Origin: Moheibacter lacus
Lineage (GTDB): Bacteria; Bacteroidota; Bacteroidia; Flavobacteriales; Weeksellaceae
Reading direction: 5' to 3'
NCBI RefSeq assembly: GCF_014042165.1
Contig: NZ_JACDZE010000001.1
Coordinates: 828,595 to 892,594 of the forward strand
DNA length: 64,000 bases
Shown here: positions 25,806 through 35,071 of the stretch, piece by piece
Position numbering within the stretch: position 1 is the stretch's first letter
Layout: every line of letters starts with the position of its first letter
Notes under the pieces: model-generated
The model's input: the letters and a program-made list of their open reading frames with translations, nothing else
What the model was told of the DNA's origin: nothing
The model's database searches: none
Program-made: the position numbers and the translations under genes

Positions 25806-26810
25806 CTATAATTTTGGCAATACCTTTTCTAAAAACGCTAATTTAAATGGAAGTCCACTGTTCCATACTTTTTTAATAAATTGATGTTTTTTCACCTTGC
25901 GCAATTGGTGGTGCATTCCGAGATGATCAAGTTCCAAAAGATATTTTTTTATCAATTCTTTCTTTGTAGTCTTCGTTAGTTTCGTTTTTTCATGAAACAA
26001 TTTAATAAGTGACTTGGTAAGTAAATCATGATGAACATTAATGGTAAAGGTACGATACCTTTCACTCATGTTATGATTTTCTATATTGCATAATCGAGCT
26101 TCATACACCGCACTAGCATATAAATGTAATTTATCGTGGGGGATGAATTTGTTTGATAAAGAATTTTCATTATTAAACTTTCTGTAATAATAATTTGCCG
26201 GCTGACCAACTACTATTGAACGAATATATTTTAAATACTCCATAACAAACAGGTGGTCTTCTGCATTACTTAGCTCTTCATTAAATAAATGGTTGTTTTT
26301 TGATAGAATTTCTAACTTGAACAATTTGCCCCATGGCACCTCTAAAACACTATGCTCTATATCTAATTTCTCTATTACTTGATTGAGGTCTGTAGAAAAA
26401 GCACTTTCATCAATAATATATACCGAATTGAATTTGTCAGGACCTACCCACTCAATGTACCCCTGCACATAAAAATCTGCTTCCAGCTCCAAGGAATTGA
26501 AATCCATTAAAAAAGATGGTTTTACTTTATCATCTGCATCTACAAAGGTTACATATTTGCCTTTCGCTGCTTTAATTCCAGTATTTCTTGCGGCACTTAC
26601 GCCTCCGTTTTCTTTATGAAAGACTTTAACCCTAGAATCTTTCAATGCATATTCATCACAAATCTTTCCGCTGGAATCTGTGGAACCATCATTAACCAAC
26701 ACTAATTCAAAATCCAAAAATGTTTGTGATAATATAGAATCTATACATCCTTTCAGATATTTTTCTGAATTGAACACTGGAACGATCACGGAAATTTGTG
26801 GCTTATTCAT
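25806..26810 (-). CDS. GT2-family glycosyltransferase
   Basis: I start at 26810 (MNKPQISVIVPVFNSEKYLK), because this puts the first GT2 strand at the N-terminus. The start then overlaps the stop of the pyruvyl transferase gene by eight bases. The 334-residue protein carries VNDGSTDSSGKICDEYA and the DxD motif in YVTFVDADDKVKPSF, followed by ENGGVSAARNTGIKAAKGK. It is a capsule or O-unit type transferase of unknown sugar specificity. Confidence 0.92.
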   Translation of the reverse strand: MNKPQISVIVPVFNSEKYLKGCIDSILSQTFLDFELVLVNDGSTDSSGKICDEYALKDSRVKVFHKENGGVSAARNTGIKAAKGKYVTFVDADDKVKPSFLMDFNSLELEADFYVQGYIEWVGPDKFNSVYIIDESAFSTDLNQVIEKLDIEHSVLEVPWGKLFKLEILSKNNHLFNEELSNAEDHLFVMEYLKYIRSIVVGQPANYYYRKFNNENSLSNKFIPHDKLHLYASAVYEARLCNIENHNMSERYRTFTINVHHDLLTKSLIKLFHEKTKLTKTTKKELIKKYLLELDHLGMHHQLRKVKKHQFIKKVWNSGLPFKLAFLEKVLPKL

Positions 26811-27741
26811 ATCTTTCAATGCTGCGATATTTATCAATAACTTCAAACGGTGCTGTTAGTAATAGATCTGCCTGTCGTTTCTGGATCATTTCAAACGTAG
26901 GTAATAAATTACTTTTTAATTCATTTGTGATCACTCTTGAAAAACAGTCTTTTTCTAAATTTGTAAACTCAAGAGGTGAATAATCTGATATACCTACAGA
27001 TGAAAAATAATCAAAGAATTTAATATTATCCCCCACCAATCTAGTAAAGGTTAGTCCGGGAAATTCAGCCCAAAGTGAGGGTACTTGATACGCATGGGAT
27101 ACAATAATACCATGCAACGACGTAGAATAAGTAATTGTGCATGAGGAGATTTCATCGATAACTTTTTCTATGGGATCTAACAAATTAATTACTGTAAATT
27201 CTTCACCAAATTTATCTTTTAATTCTAAATAATGTTGATAATGTGGAATAATTCCAATTTTATTCTGAGCCTTTACTTTTGGCTGATAAATTATCGGCAG
27301 TAATAATGCGGGATCTCCAATTGCATCAGGTGCGTTGTTACCCATCTCCCTTAATTTCTGAACCGTTCTTAAACCTCTCACCGCATAAAAAGTCCCACTA
27401 ACCTTTTTCGTTTTCGAACTGATAAATCCGGCACCCCATATTTTATTTTTTGAGGAGTTAGAGGTTTCTAAAATACTACCAATTACCAAAAGTACCTCCG
27501 GCATTTTGATAAAATTATAAAAGATATATTGCAGATAAGTGAATACATTTATTTCTTTTCGAAGTATTGCTTTTGAAATTGTTTTAAAAGCCAACCAACG
27601 ATCATCAAAAAGGTATTTAATATTAATGAACTTGACCTTTTTATATGTCAGACGCTCAATAATATAGGGATTTAGTTCATCCCCAAAATTGCCATATCCT
27701 TGCTTATGTTGATACCAATAAAGGTTTATTTTTTTGCTCAT
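26803..27741 (-). CDS. Polysaccharide pyruvyl transferase family protein
   Basis: The 312-residue protein has the family pattern: GYGNFGDELNPYIIERLTYK at the N-terminus, a central DAIGDPALLLPIIYQP, and the late TYSTSLHGIIVSHAYQVPSL that is highly characteristic of this fold (shared with CsaB/WcaK). It should add a pyruvyl ketal from phosphoenolpyruvate to a sugar of the surface polysaccharide, giving it negative charge. It sits between the flippase (one base away) and the first GT2 gene. Confidence 0.9.
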   Translation of the reverse strand: MSKKINLYWYQHKQGYGNFGDELNPYIIERLTYKKVKFINIKYLFDDRWLAFKTISKAILRKEINVFTYLQYIFYNFIKMPEVLLVIGSILETSNSSKNKIWGAGFISSKTKKVSGTFYAVRGLRTVQKLREMGNNAPDAIGDPALLLPIIYQPKVKAQNKIGIIPHYQHYLELKDKFGEEFTVINLLDPIEKVIDEISSCTITYSTSLHGIIVSHAYQVPSLWAEFPGLTFTRLVGDNIKFFDYFSSVGISDYSPLEFTNLEKDCFSRVITNELKSNLLPTFEMIQKRQADLLLTAPFEVIDKYRSIERYE

Positions 27742-27742
27742 G

Positions 27743-29269
27743 CTAATTGAAAAATTTTAACCATCTACTCTTTATAAATTGATTTATTCTCAGTTTTTCC
27801 CGCTTATTAAATAAGCAGGCGTAACAAACTAATCCCATTAGTACTACGATTATGCCGGATTTAACTATGAAATTTACCCATTGTTTACTCAGTTGAATAT
27901 AATTTGATAAATAATAAATTAAAAAAACAAACGGGATTAAAAAAAGTATTCTCATCAAAACTTCTTTAATAAATAAGGTTATCCCCATGCCCATATGTGT
28001 TTTCAGATAGTACAAGCGAAACCAAAGTGCGATGGATGATATAATGATACTGGTTAAAAAAATCATTTCAGGCCTCGCCGTATTTCTAATGAGTAAATAA
28101 GAAATTGGTAAATTGAGAAAAACCAATGTTCCTACCACAATCTGATACATTCTGATTTTGCCCGTCGCTTGTAAACCAGTCATTAATGGATTTGAAATAG
28201 TGTCGATTAAGATGATCACAAAAGTAAGTTTGATAAAAAGAATGCTTTGTTGTGGATAATTTTTCAACCACACATCTAAAACAAAATTCAGAGAAGAAAA
28301 AATCGGTAATATAATTAAGATCATTAAGCCAAAAGAAAACTTGGCGCTTTGTACAATTAACTGCATTGATTTAGCTTTATTTCCTGCAGCGTAATTCTTA
28401 ACAATCTGGGGATTCACCGCAATCTGAAAATTGGAAACGAAACTACTCACTAAACTTTGAACCTGACTAGTAATGCCATACGCAGCGTTCATAGCAGCAC
28501 CAAAAAACCAGTTTAGAACCAAGTTATTACCTTGTCCTCTTGCAGTAACTGCAATCGTACCAAATAAATTCCAACCACTGAAAGCCAATAAAGTATGGAA
28601 ATAACTTTTGTCAAAATAAAACTTGTATTTACTTTCTGGGAATTCTCTTCTGCAATATACTCTGTAAATCATTCTGATAAAAAATGAAGAACAGAAGAGT
28701 AAAATAGCATATAAAATCAGCTTATCATAATCTACATGAACGATCAAAAATAAAATGGTGATTTTAAATGCGATCTCCAGGAAGCTAATGTAAGCATAGA
28801 CATTAAACCGTTCATGCGCTGTTATCAAAGCGTTATAGGGAACTTGTATAATTCCAAAAAAAGTAGAAAAAACCGAGAACTGAAAAATGATGTTGATCGC
28901 AGGAAGTCGTTCTGCCGGAACATTTAGTTTATGGTTGATGTACCAAAGTCCAAAGGTTTCTAAAGCTAATACAATGATAATAGCAATCGCAAAATGAATG
29001 GTAACCGTCGTACTAAAAGTTTTGCGAAGTTGTTCCTGATCATTCTTTCCTAGATCAAAAGAAAGAAACCGCTGTGTTGCAGAGGACATCGAAGCATTTA
29101 AAAACCCAAACATGGATACAAAACCCGCCACAACATTATAAATTCCATAATCTGTAATTCCCAAAACGTTTAACGTAATCCCGGCAGTAAATAAGCCAAC
29201 GACCATATTCACCAACATCCTTGAATAAAGAAAAAGCGAATTTTTAGCTATCGTTTTTGAACTTGACAT
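27743..29269 (-). CDS. Wzx-like oligosaccharide flippase
   Basis: A 508-residue polytopic membrane protein with about 12-14 hydrophobic segments. The start TIAKNSLFLYSRMLVNMVVG, the phrase SATQRFLSFDLGKND and the pattern of paired helices match MOP-superfamily polysaccharide flippases. It should turn lipid-linked repeat units across the inner membrane. It is the first gene of the minus-strand operon, with the promoter presumably in the 403-base repeat-rich region upstream. Confidence 0.9.
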   Translation of the reverse strand: MSSSKTIAKNSLFLYSRMLVNMVVGLFTAGITLNVLGITDYGIYNVVAGFVSMFGFLNASMSSATQRFLSFDLGKNDQEQLRKTFSTTVTIHFAIAIIIVLALETFGLWYINHKLNVPAERLPAINIIFQFSVFSTFFGIIQVPYNALITAHERFNVYAYISFLEIAFKITILFLIVHVDYDKLILYAILLFCSSFFIRMIYRVYCRREFPESKYKFYFDKSYFHTLLAFSGWNLFGTIAVTARGQGNNLVLNWFFGAAMNAAYGITSQVQSLVSSFVSNFQIAVNPQIVKNYAAGNKAKSMQLIVQSAKFSFGLMILIILPIFSSLNFVLDVWLKNYPQQSILFIKLTFVIILIDTISNPLMTGLQATGKIRMYQIVVGTLVFLNLPISYLLIRNTARPEMIFLTSIIISSIALWFRLYYLKTHMGMGITLFIKEVLMRILFLIPFVFLIYYLSNYIQLSKQWVNFIVKSGIIVVLMGLVCYACLFNKREKLRINQFIKSRWLKFFN

Positions 29270-29390
29270 TGCGTTTATTGAAAAATCAGAATTGGCAAAA
29301 TTACGACAATTAATATTAAGCCTTATCGACCAAAAACTAAATTTATTGTGTTTTGGGTGGCATTTTAAGGTTTATTTAATGTGTAGAGGG

Positions 29391-29584
29391 GTCTCGACTA
29401 CCGCTCGACCTGACTTCTCGACTGTCGCTCGAAGTGACAGACCTTGACTACCGCTCGAAGTGACTTCCCAACTGTCGCTCGAAGTGACAGACCTTGAATA
29501 CCGCTCGAAGTGACTTCCCAACTGTCGCTCGAAGTGACAGACCTCGAGTACTCTTTGATTAAATCACACCCTTGTCACTTCGAG
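29391..29584. repeat. Left array of 24/26-base palindromic repeats
   Basis: About seven units of CTCGACTACCGCTCGAAGTG followed by ACAGAC or ACTT. The array ends in CTCGAGTACTCTTTGAT-(T/A)-AAATCACACCCTTGTCACTT and CGAGC, which recurs at 30346-30420. The unit contains the CTTCGAGC/GCTCGAAG palindrome that is dispersed in this window. Unit sequence drifts, so this is not a CRISPR. Confidence 0.85.
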
Positions 29585-29610
29585 CATGAGCCGGAGGCTT
29601 ACCAGCGCAG
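29582..29610. repeat. Inverted copy of a 27-base segment next to the GIY-YIG gene
   Basis: GAGCATGAGCCGGAGGCTTA followed by CCAGCGC appears here and, inverted, at 30431-30457. In the left copy it replaces the GGAG centre of the CTTCGAGC-GGAG-TCGAGAAG palindrome. It can form two small stems, AGCC-GGA-GGCT and, with the next bases, CAGC-GCA-GCTG. Confidence 0.75.
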
Positions 29611-29672
29611 CTGTCGAGAAGCGAGAAACTAAAAAATCAATAAAATTTGTATTTTTAAGTCAAACTAAACAT

Positions 29673-29996
29673 ATGAAAACCTATTATGTCTACATCTTAA
29701 AATGTAAAGATGGTACCTATTACACTGGGATGACCAATAATCTGGAAAGAAGACTAAATGAACACAATAGTGGATTGAATAAAGAATGTTATACCTTTAA
29801 TAGAAGACCGGTAGAATTGGTATTTCATGAAAGTTTTATGGACGTAAACCAAGCAATATTTTTTGAAAAAAAGATTAAAAAATGGTCCAAAGCAAAAAAA
29901 GAGGCTATCATCAATGGGAATTGGAATGAGTTGAAGACTTTGTCGGAATGTCAAAACAATTCGCATTCTAAAAATTTTAATCAGGATAATGAATAG
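29673..29996 (+). CDS. GIY-YIG nuclease domain protein between direct repeats
   Basis: I start at 29673 (MKTYYVYILKCKDGTYYTGM) because upstream codons lie in repeat sequence. The 107-residue protein is a stand-alone GIY-YIG domain. It shows YVYIL and YYTGM for the GIY and YIG strands, LERRLNEHN with the catalytic arginine, and FFEKKIKKWSK with the metal-binding glutamate. It is not near a tRNA. It lies between two direct copies of a roughly 75-base segment, which is the arrangement of the other GIY-YIG loci in the window. Confidence 0.9.
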   Translation: MKTYYVYILKCKDGTYYTGMTNNLERRLNEHNSGLNKECYTFNRRPVELVFHESFMDVNQAIFFEKKIKKWSKAKKEAIINGNWNELKTLSECQNNSHSKNFNQDNE

Positions 29997-29997
29997 G

Positions 29998-30430
29998 GTC
30001 TCGACTCCGCTCGACCTGACAAACCTCGACTACCGCTCGACCTGACAAACCTCGACTACCGCTCGACCTGACTTCTCGACTACCGCTCGACCTGACTTCT
30101 CGACTAACGCTCGAAGTGACAGACCTTGACTACCGCTCGAATTGACTTCTCGACTAACGCTCGAAGTGACAAACCTCGACTACCGCTCGAAGTGACAGAC
30201 CTTGACTACCGCTCGACCTGACTTCTCGACTACCGCTCGAAGTGACAGACCTTGACTAACGCTCGACCTGACTTCTCGACTGCCGCTCGAAGTGACAGAC
30301 CTCGACTACCGATCGAAGTGACAGACCTTGACTACCGATCGAAGTGACTTCCCAACTGCCGCTCGAAGTGACAGACCTCGAGTACTCTTTGATAAAATCA
30401 CACCCTTGTCACTTCGAGCGGAGTCGAGAA
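29998..30430. repeat. Right array of 24/26-base palindromic repeats
   Basis: About sixteen units alternating between CTCGACTACCGCTCGACCTG plus ACTT (24) and CTCGACTAACGCTCGAAGTG plus ACAGAC (26). Its last 75 bases duplicate the end of the left array. The units are imperfect and there is no spacer, so it is a tandem satellite. 29997-30523 holds no gene. Confidence 0.85.
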
Positions 30431-30488
30431 GCGCTGGTAAGCCTCCGGCTCATGCTCAACCTGACAACGTCAACTTCATACCAAAAAA

Positions 30489-30509
30489 AACCCGCCATCG
30501 TGGCGGGTT
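30489..30509 (-). terminator. Rho-independent terminator
   Basis: On the minus strand AACCCGCCA-CGA-TGGCGGGTT is followed by eight T, 15 bases after the stop of the PID-CTERM-like gene. It ends the two-gene operon. Confidence 0.9.
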
Positions 30510-30523
30510 ATATCAGGTGGACA

Positions 30524-30793
30524 TCAAGCCCAATTCCTTTTTCTATACATGAAATAAAATCCAATGCCTATTCCGACTAGTGGCAATGCCCAAGCCCAAC
30601 CATCAATAGGGGTCGGATCGTTAGGGTTTCCAGGTGAATCCAATCCTTGATCGGGTTGATCATAATCCGGTGCTTCTTGCGAGAACCCATAGTCCTGGGT
30701 TTGTTCTTCTTCTGGTGCGTCTTGTTGACTTTCAAAAAACTGAGCATTTCCGATGAATGAAAAGAATAGGGCAATCAGTTTTATTTTTTTCAT
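30524..30793 (-). CDS. Small exported protein with PID-CTERM-like tail (89 aa)
   Basis: A signal peptide (IKLIALFFSFIGNAQ) is followed by an acidic, low-complexity middle (PEEEQTQDYGFSQEAPDYDQ). The tail PNDPTPIDGWAWALPLVGIG runs into one membrane span and ends YRKRNWA. PxPID, a hydrophobic helix and a basic end are the parts of the PID-CTERM sorting signal, which in Bacteroidetes is presumed to be handled by an exosortase-type enzyme. It lies 14 bases downstream of a large T9SS-type protein. The role is unknown. Confidence 0.75.
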   Translation of the reverse strand: MKKIKLIALFFSFIGNAQFFESQQDAPEEEQTQDYGFSQEAPDYDQPDQGLDSPGNPNDPTPIDGWAWALPLVGIGIGFYFMYRKRNWA

Positions 30794-30807
30794 GTCGGTT
30801 TCTTTCT

Positions 30808-33800
30808 CTACTTGTTGATCATTTTTCGGGATACAATCTCACCTGTTTCTGTTTGCACTTTAATAACGATGATTCCTTTCCCAAATTGTTCAGCCGGTAG
30901 GATTAACTCCTTGGCATTGACCGAATTATTTTGATACAACGACCAGCCCGAAAGATTCAAGATTTCAACTTCTGCTAATTTTTCTTTTTCTGATGAAATG
31001 ACAATCTGTTTGTTGATTTTTTGAATTTTGAGATCATTATTTCCTGTCAATAAGGATTCTTTTGCAATATTTCCTTTTTTGTACACAATCTCAAATCGGT
31101 CTGTAAATTCACCCGGCTCCGCTCCCCATTCAAATGCCGATTCGGACAGATTATGAACCGTTTGGGTTAATTTATCACGCAAATAAATGGTTTGATGAGT
31201 ATTGAATATCCCCAATCTGTCTTCCAACTGTATTTTGTATTTTCCCGGATTCGCTATCTTAACGCCCAGCGGAACGACATCTGATTTCCGGAAAGGTCCC
31301 TGACGACCTTGAATCGCCAGTTTTTTATCGTCTTTGCTGATCGAATAAATATTTTCTGAAACGGATTCATTGAAAATCGGAGAATCATATTTTTCAAATC
31401 CATTGTCCGCTTCCTTAAAATATCCGATTGCCATTTGAACATGAACGCCGTTTGGATTGACCAATTCTATCCAAAATTTAGAATTCTGCTTTCGGGAGCC
31501 ATTGTTTTCCGGGTTTTTATAATAAACGGCTTCATCTCCATCTTCAGTCAAACGGGTAGCCGTTGTACGCATATCGTTGTCCAACAGAAGAGAAGTTGCA
31601 TTTTCGGCCGCTTTGATGATAAATCCCTGTCCCGGTTTTACGATGCCGTTTGGTTTTTTCATTTTGTCTCCTCCTGTCGCCGCAACACCACCTGATAATG
31701 GATTGTAAATCGCATAATTATTGCCGCTGTATCCCGAACCTTGCTGCGTTAATTCCATATTTCCGGTGTTGTCCCAGAAATAAAAAGCCGGGGTTTCTTC
31801 GGTTTCATCATTGTAGAACTGATCTTCATTGGCCAAATACAATTCTTTCAAATTCAAATTGGACGGAAAAGGATTCCCGATCAAATTGTATTTGTTTCCC
31901 AGGGTATCAAGTGGAATCCGGTTTTCTTCTTCATATTCCGATGAATTTTGAGGGACGCCCACAAAAAGAGCGGTCACCCAAATATCTTCCGGATCATCGC
32001 TGCCCTGCGGATAATTGGAAGCAGAGCCCTTGATGGAATATCCTTTCCCGAATGAAGACAAAGTTCCGGCCGGAACGATAGAAAAATAATCATTCCAGGT
32101 GTTATACGTCATGACCCTGTTATTGGGAATACCGGAATAAAGCGCATACAAATTCTGTCCTACAACCGGTGAGGCCCAATAATTATATTGGTTCGAAGGA
32201 ACCGTTGCTTGTCTTTTGAGGGTGATTTTCCCTGTGTTTTGCACCGGATTTATTTGTAAAAGATTGGCATCGTTTTCAATGATAAAACTCGCTCCGTTTT
32301 CGTCGTCCACATTCAATTCATTATCCAGAATCAAACTATATCCCGAATCGATGATCACCTCCACTCCCGCCAAAGCTTCCAACGAACAGCCCACCAATTC
32401 ATGGTTAAGCGTATTGGATTCATCGGTGGTAAAATCGGCCTCTATGATGATTTTAACGGTTGGATCAATCGGAATACCGTTAGACCAGGCAGCTCCATCC
32501 CAAATGGTTTCGGAAGGACAATCTCCATCTCTGAATTGAACGGACCAATCTTGGAGCGCTACTTCTTCTCCGCTTAAAATCCCTACCAATCGAATCTGAT
32601 CAAAAGCCGGCATTTCAGCTAAACTGATGGTATGAAGTCCATCTCCAGCCATAGAAATTGAATCAAACCCTGGCACATCTGACCAAATTTCTCCCGTTCT
32701 TTCCTGAATTTTTAAGGTCAAATTTCCAGTTCCCAATGTTTGGTTCCAACTTAAACTTTGATAAGCTGTCGCTTCCGGAATCGATGCCAAATTTATCGCT
32801 GTAGAACGCAGTTCTCCTTCTGTAGCCGTTGTTGTACGTACGTGATCCAGATTCAATATTTTATGTTGGGCAACGCCGGTTTGCTGGTCGTTCACATAGT
32901 ACATCAGTTGGATTCTTTTTTCTCCGCTCAACATAAAAGATGTAAGGTCAATTTCGAGGTCTTCGGTTGCGAAATTGGAATCAGGAGTCCATTGGTAAAC
33001 CAAGGTTCCAAACTCTTCTTCCGGACCATAAACTTCACTTATATAAACTCTGAGTTCAACATTCATAACACTACTTCCTTCATATTTTGCAGTCATCAAC
33101 AATTGGGAAACGCCGGTTAAATCGACAATTTGATTGATTTGAATGTAATCTCCTTCAAAATATCCGTTTACAAATGGATTTCGATTGTAAAATTCTACTG
33201 AATAATTTCCATCAACTGCCCATTTCTCGCTTATGTCCGCAATATAATTAGAGCTTTGATTGGATTGGGTATTCCAGTTTGTCAAAGCATTTTCAAAACT
33301 TCCGTTTAGAAAGTCATTGCTTTCCGCATCCATCACCCTGACTTCTCCGGAGGAAGTTATTTCGGTAAATTCGTTTTCATCTGACTGAAACTGAGCTTGG
33401 GTCGTTTGGAACCAATCGGCCATTTCTCCGCCCAATTGATGCGTAAAACTTTGCAATGCAGCATTCCAGTCACTCCAAATCCCATGAGAAATCCCTTTTG
33501 CACGGGCGCGCACATAATAAGTAGTATTGTTCACAGGATTAAATCCATTGTCAAAAATAAAACTGACGGCTTCATTTCCGGGGAAACTTCCCGTATAGTT
33601 TTGCATCCAGGAGGTTCCGGTAAAATCGGCCGATGTATTGATTTCAATTTCATATTCGTCCGCAGTATCTCCCTGATGAATTAGCCTGAAAACAGGTGTC
33701 TCCCAATTATAGCGGCTGTTGTTAAAGGTCAGAATCTGGGAACCATCCACATCCAGAAAAGCAATATTCTGAGGTTGGCTCTCCTCCCAGACCCAATGGA

Positions 33801-34680
33801 TTTCCGAATCCTCCAATATATCAATCGTCAATGTTCCGCTCGTTCCCGTTGAAGGCACACTGCCCGTTCCCGTCCAGCCTGTTATCTCATATCCGACCCG
33901 GTTACCCGAAGTCAGCGTAATGTTTGTATTGTTTTGAATGGAATAGGTTCCGTCCGCATAAGTAGCTCCCTCATAAGCACCCGAAACGATTAGGCTGCGG
34001 TTCTGCACATCCGTTGTTCCGCTTAGCACCAGATTATCCAGGATGAATTGAGGTGCCGCACCCCCACAATTATTGGCTTTTGAACGAAAAGCAAGGGTAA
34101 AATTGGGTTGGTTGGCAGCCTCTTCGGGGAATGAAACAATAATGTTTTGGGCGTTGGCCTGATCATGGTAGAAACCATCGCCTGAAAATCCGCCTTCGGT
34201 CAACCAGATAAACGGCGGCCCGCCTGTCGTGCTATAACCTATCTGGCCATAGTCCACCCAATTTCCATTTAAATTTTCGCCCATTCCTTTCCAGTCAAAT
34301 TGAAGTTGAATGTTTTCATGTCCCGAAGTGGAAATGGCTTTATAAGTCGCCAAATCAAAAGGAGTAGGGAACTCACAGGAGGTGTATTGGAATCCAAAAT
34401 AGACCTCTAGATTTTCGTCGCTATAAAGCGAAATTCCCAATGATTGTCCCGAAATGGCTTGACCTCCGGGATGAATGCCAAATTGATGCGTATAATCTAA
34501 AAAGCCATAAGTAGAGCCGGATTGCTGCCAGCTGTCCTGGTGTTCATAGACAATCGCTCCGGGAACCAACTCCTCAAAATCTTCCTCATAAATGGTAGTT
34601 TGAGCGTTTGAATCAATCAAAACAACAAAAAGGAACAGGACACTAAAGACCCGGGAAAATAGGTACAAAGGATTTCGCAT
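30808..34680 (-). CDS. Large secreted protein with T9SS type A sorting domain
   Basis: I use the ATG at 34680 (MRNPLYLFSRVFSVLFLFVV); one at 34698 adds six residues. A signal peptide ending SNAQ is followed by about 1170 residues of beta-rich extracellular sequence. This includes a MAM/jelly-roll-like first domain (IYEEDFEELVPGAIVYEHQD) and repeated segments with N/G/T-rich turns. The last 75 residues (VEILNLSGWSLYQN ... GIIVIKVQTETGEIVSRKMI) match the type A C-terminal domain that directs proteins through the type IX system to the surface. It is probably an adhesin-like protein. No catalytic motif is visible. Confidence 0.88.
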   Translation of the reverse strand: MRNPLYLFSRVFSVLFLFVVLIDSNAQTTIYEEDFEELVPGAIVYEHQDSWQQSGSTYGFLDYTHQFGIHPGGQAISGQSLGISLYSDENLEVYFGFQYTSCEFPTPFDLATYKAISTSGHENIQLQFDWKGMGENLNGNWVDYGQIGYSTTGGPPFIWLTEGGFSGDGFYHDQANAQNIIVSFPEEAANQPNFTLAFRSKANNCGGAAPQFILDNLVLSGTTDVQNRSLIVSGAYEGATYADGTYSIQNNTNITLTSGNRVGYEITGWTGTGSVPSTGTSGTLTIDILEDSEIHWVWEESQPQNIAFLDVDGSQILTFNNSRYNWETPVFRLIHQGDTADEYEIEINTSADFTGTSWMQNYTGSFPGNEAVSFIFDNGFNPVNNTTYYVRARAKGISHGIWSDWNAALQSFTHQLGGEMADWFQTTQAQFQSDENEFTEITSSGEVRVMDAESNDFLNGSFENALTNWNTQSNQSSNYIADISEKWAVDGNYSVEFYNRNPFVNGYFEGDYIQINQIVDLTGVSQLLMTAKYEGSSVMNVELRVYISEVYGPEEEFGTLVYQWTPDSNFATEDLEIDLTSFMLSGEKRIQLMYYVNDQQTGVAQHKILNLDHVRTTTATEGELRSTAINLASIPEATAYQSLSWNQTLGTGNLTLKIQERTGEIWSDVPGFDSISMAGDGLHTISLAEMPAFDQIRLVGILSGEEVALQDWSVQFRDGDCPSETIWDGAAWSNGIPIDPTVKIIIEADFTTDESNTLNHELVGCSLEALAGVEVIIDSGYSLILDNELNVDDENGASFIIENDANLLQINPVQNTGKITLKRQATVPSNQYNYWASPVVGQNLYALYSGIPNNRVMTYNTWNDYFSIVPAGTLSSFGKGYSIKGSASNYPQGSDDPEDIWVTALFVGVPQNSSEYEEENRIPLDTLGNKYNLIGNPFPSNLNLKELYLANEDQFYNDETEETPAFYFWDNTGNMELTQQGSGYSGNNYAIYNPLSGGVAATGGDKMKKPNGIVKPGQGFIIKAAENATSLLLDNDMRTTATRLTEDGDEAVYYKNPENNGSRKQNSKFWIELVNPNGVHVQMAIGYFKEADNGFEKYDSPIFNESVSENIYSISKDDKKLAIQGRQGPFRKSDVVPLGVKIANPGKYKIQLEDRLGIFNTHQTIYLRDKLTQTVHNLSESAFEWGAEPGEFTDRFEIVYKKGNIAKESLLTGNNDLKIQKINKQIVISSEKEKLAEVEILNLSGWSLYQNNSVNAKELILPAEQFGKGIIVIKVQTETGEIVSRKMINK

Positions 34681-34850
34681 AATCCGAAAATTTCTCATTC
34701 ATAATAAATTTCTCTACGTCCGGTTTAAGCGAAGTAAGGTGTGTCAGATCAGGATGTTAGGAAATTTATCCGAATTGAAAAACGGCGTTTTTAACAGCTT
34801 TGAAATTCGAATTAAACTTCGACAAGTATAGGAATAATTCTTTTATATCA

Positions 34851-34864
34851 CATCAAATTTGATG
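34851..34864. promoter_or_regulatory. 14-base palindrome in a 373-base intergenic region
   Basis: CATCAAATTTGATG is a perfect palindrome upstream of the T9SS protein gene and downstream of the nucleotide-sugar dehydrogenase. It could be an operator. The rest of 34699-35071 is AT-rich with no gene I can support. Confidence 0.35.
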
Positions 34865-35071
34865 CAATTCCTAGGTAATGATTTCGTAAATTTTGATTCG
34901 ATTTTTCGCAAACCCAATTCAGAAAAGAATTTGCAGAAATTTTCTTTTTCTAAAGAATTAGAGCCTGTCTAAATTTTAACGGATTTAATTTCGTATAGTA
35001 ACAATAACTAACCCTTTATTATCTTTTTATAAAACTTAAACAGTCTCTTACAAAATTGGGGTTCATGAAAA

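Noticed and set aside
29391-30430. Possible CRISPR array
   Set aside because: The units are contiguous without unique spacers, vary in sequence and length (24/26), and no cas gene is near.
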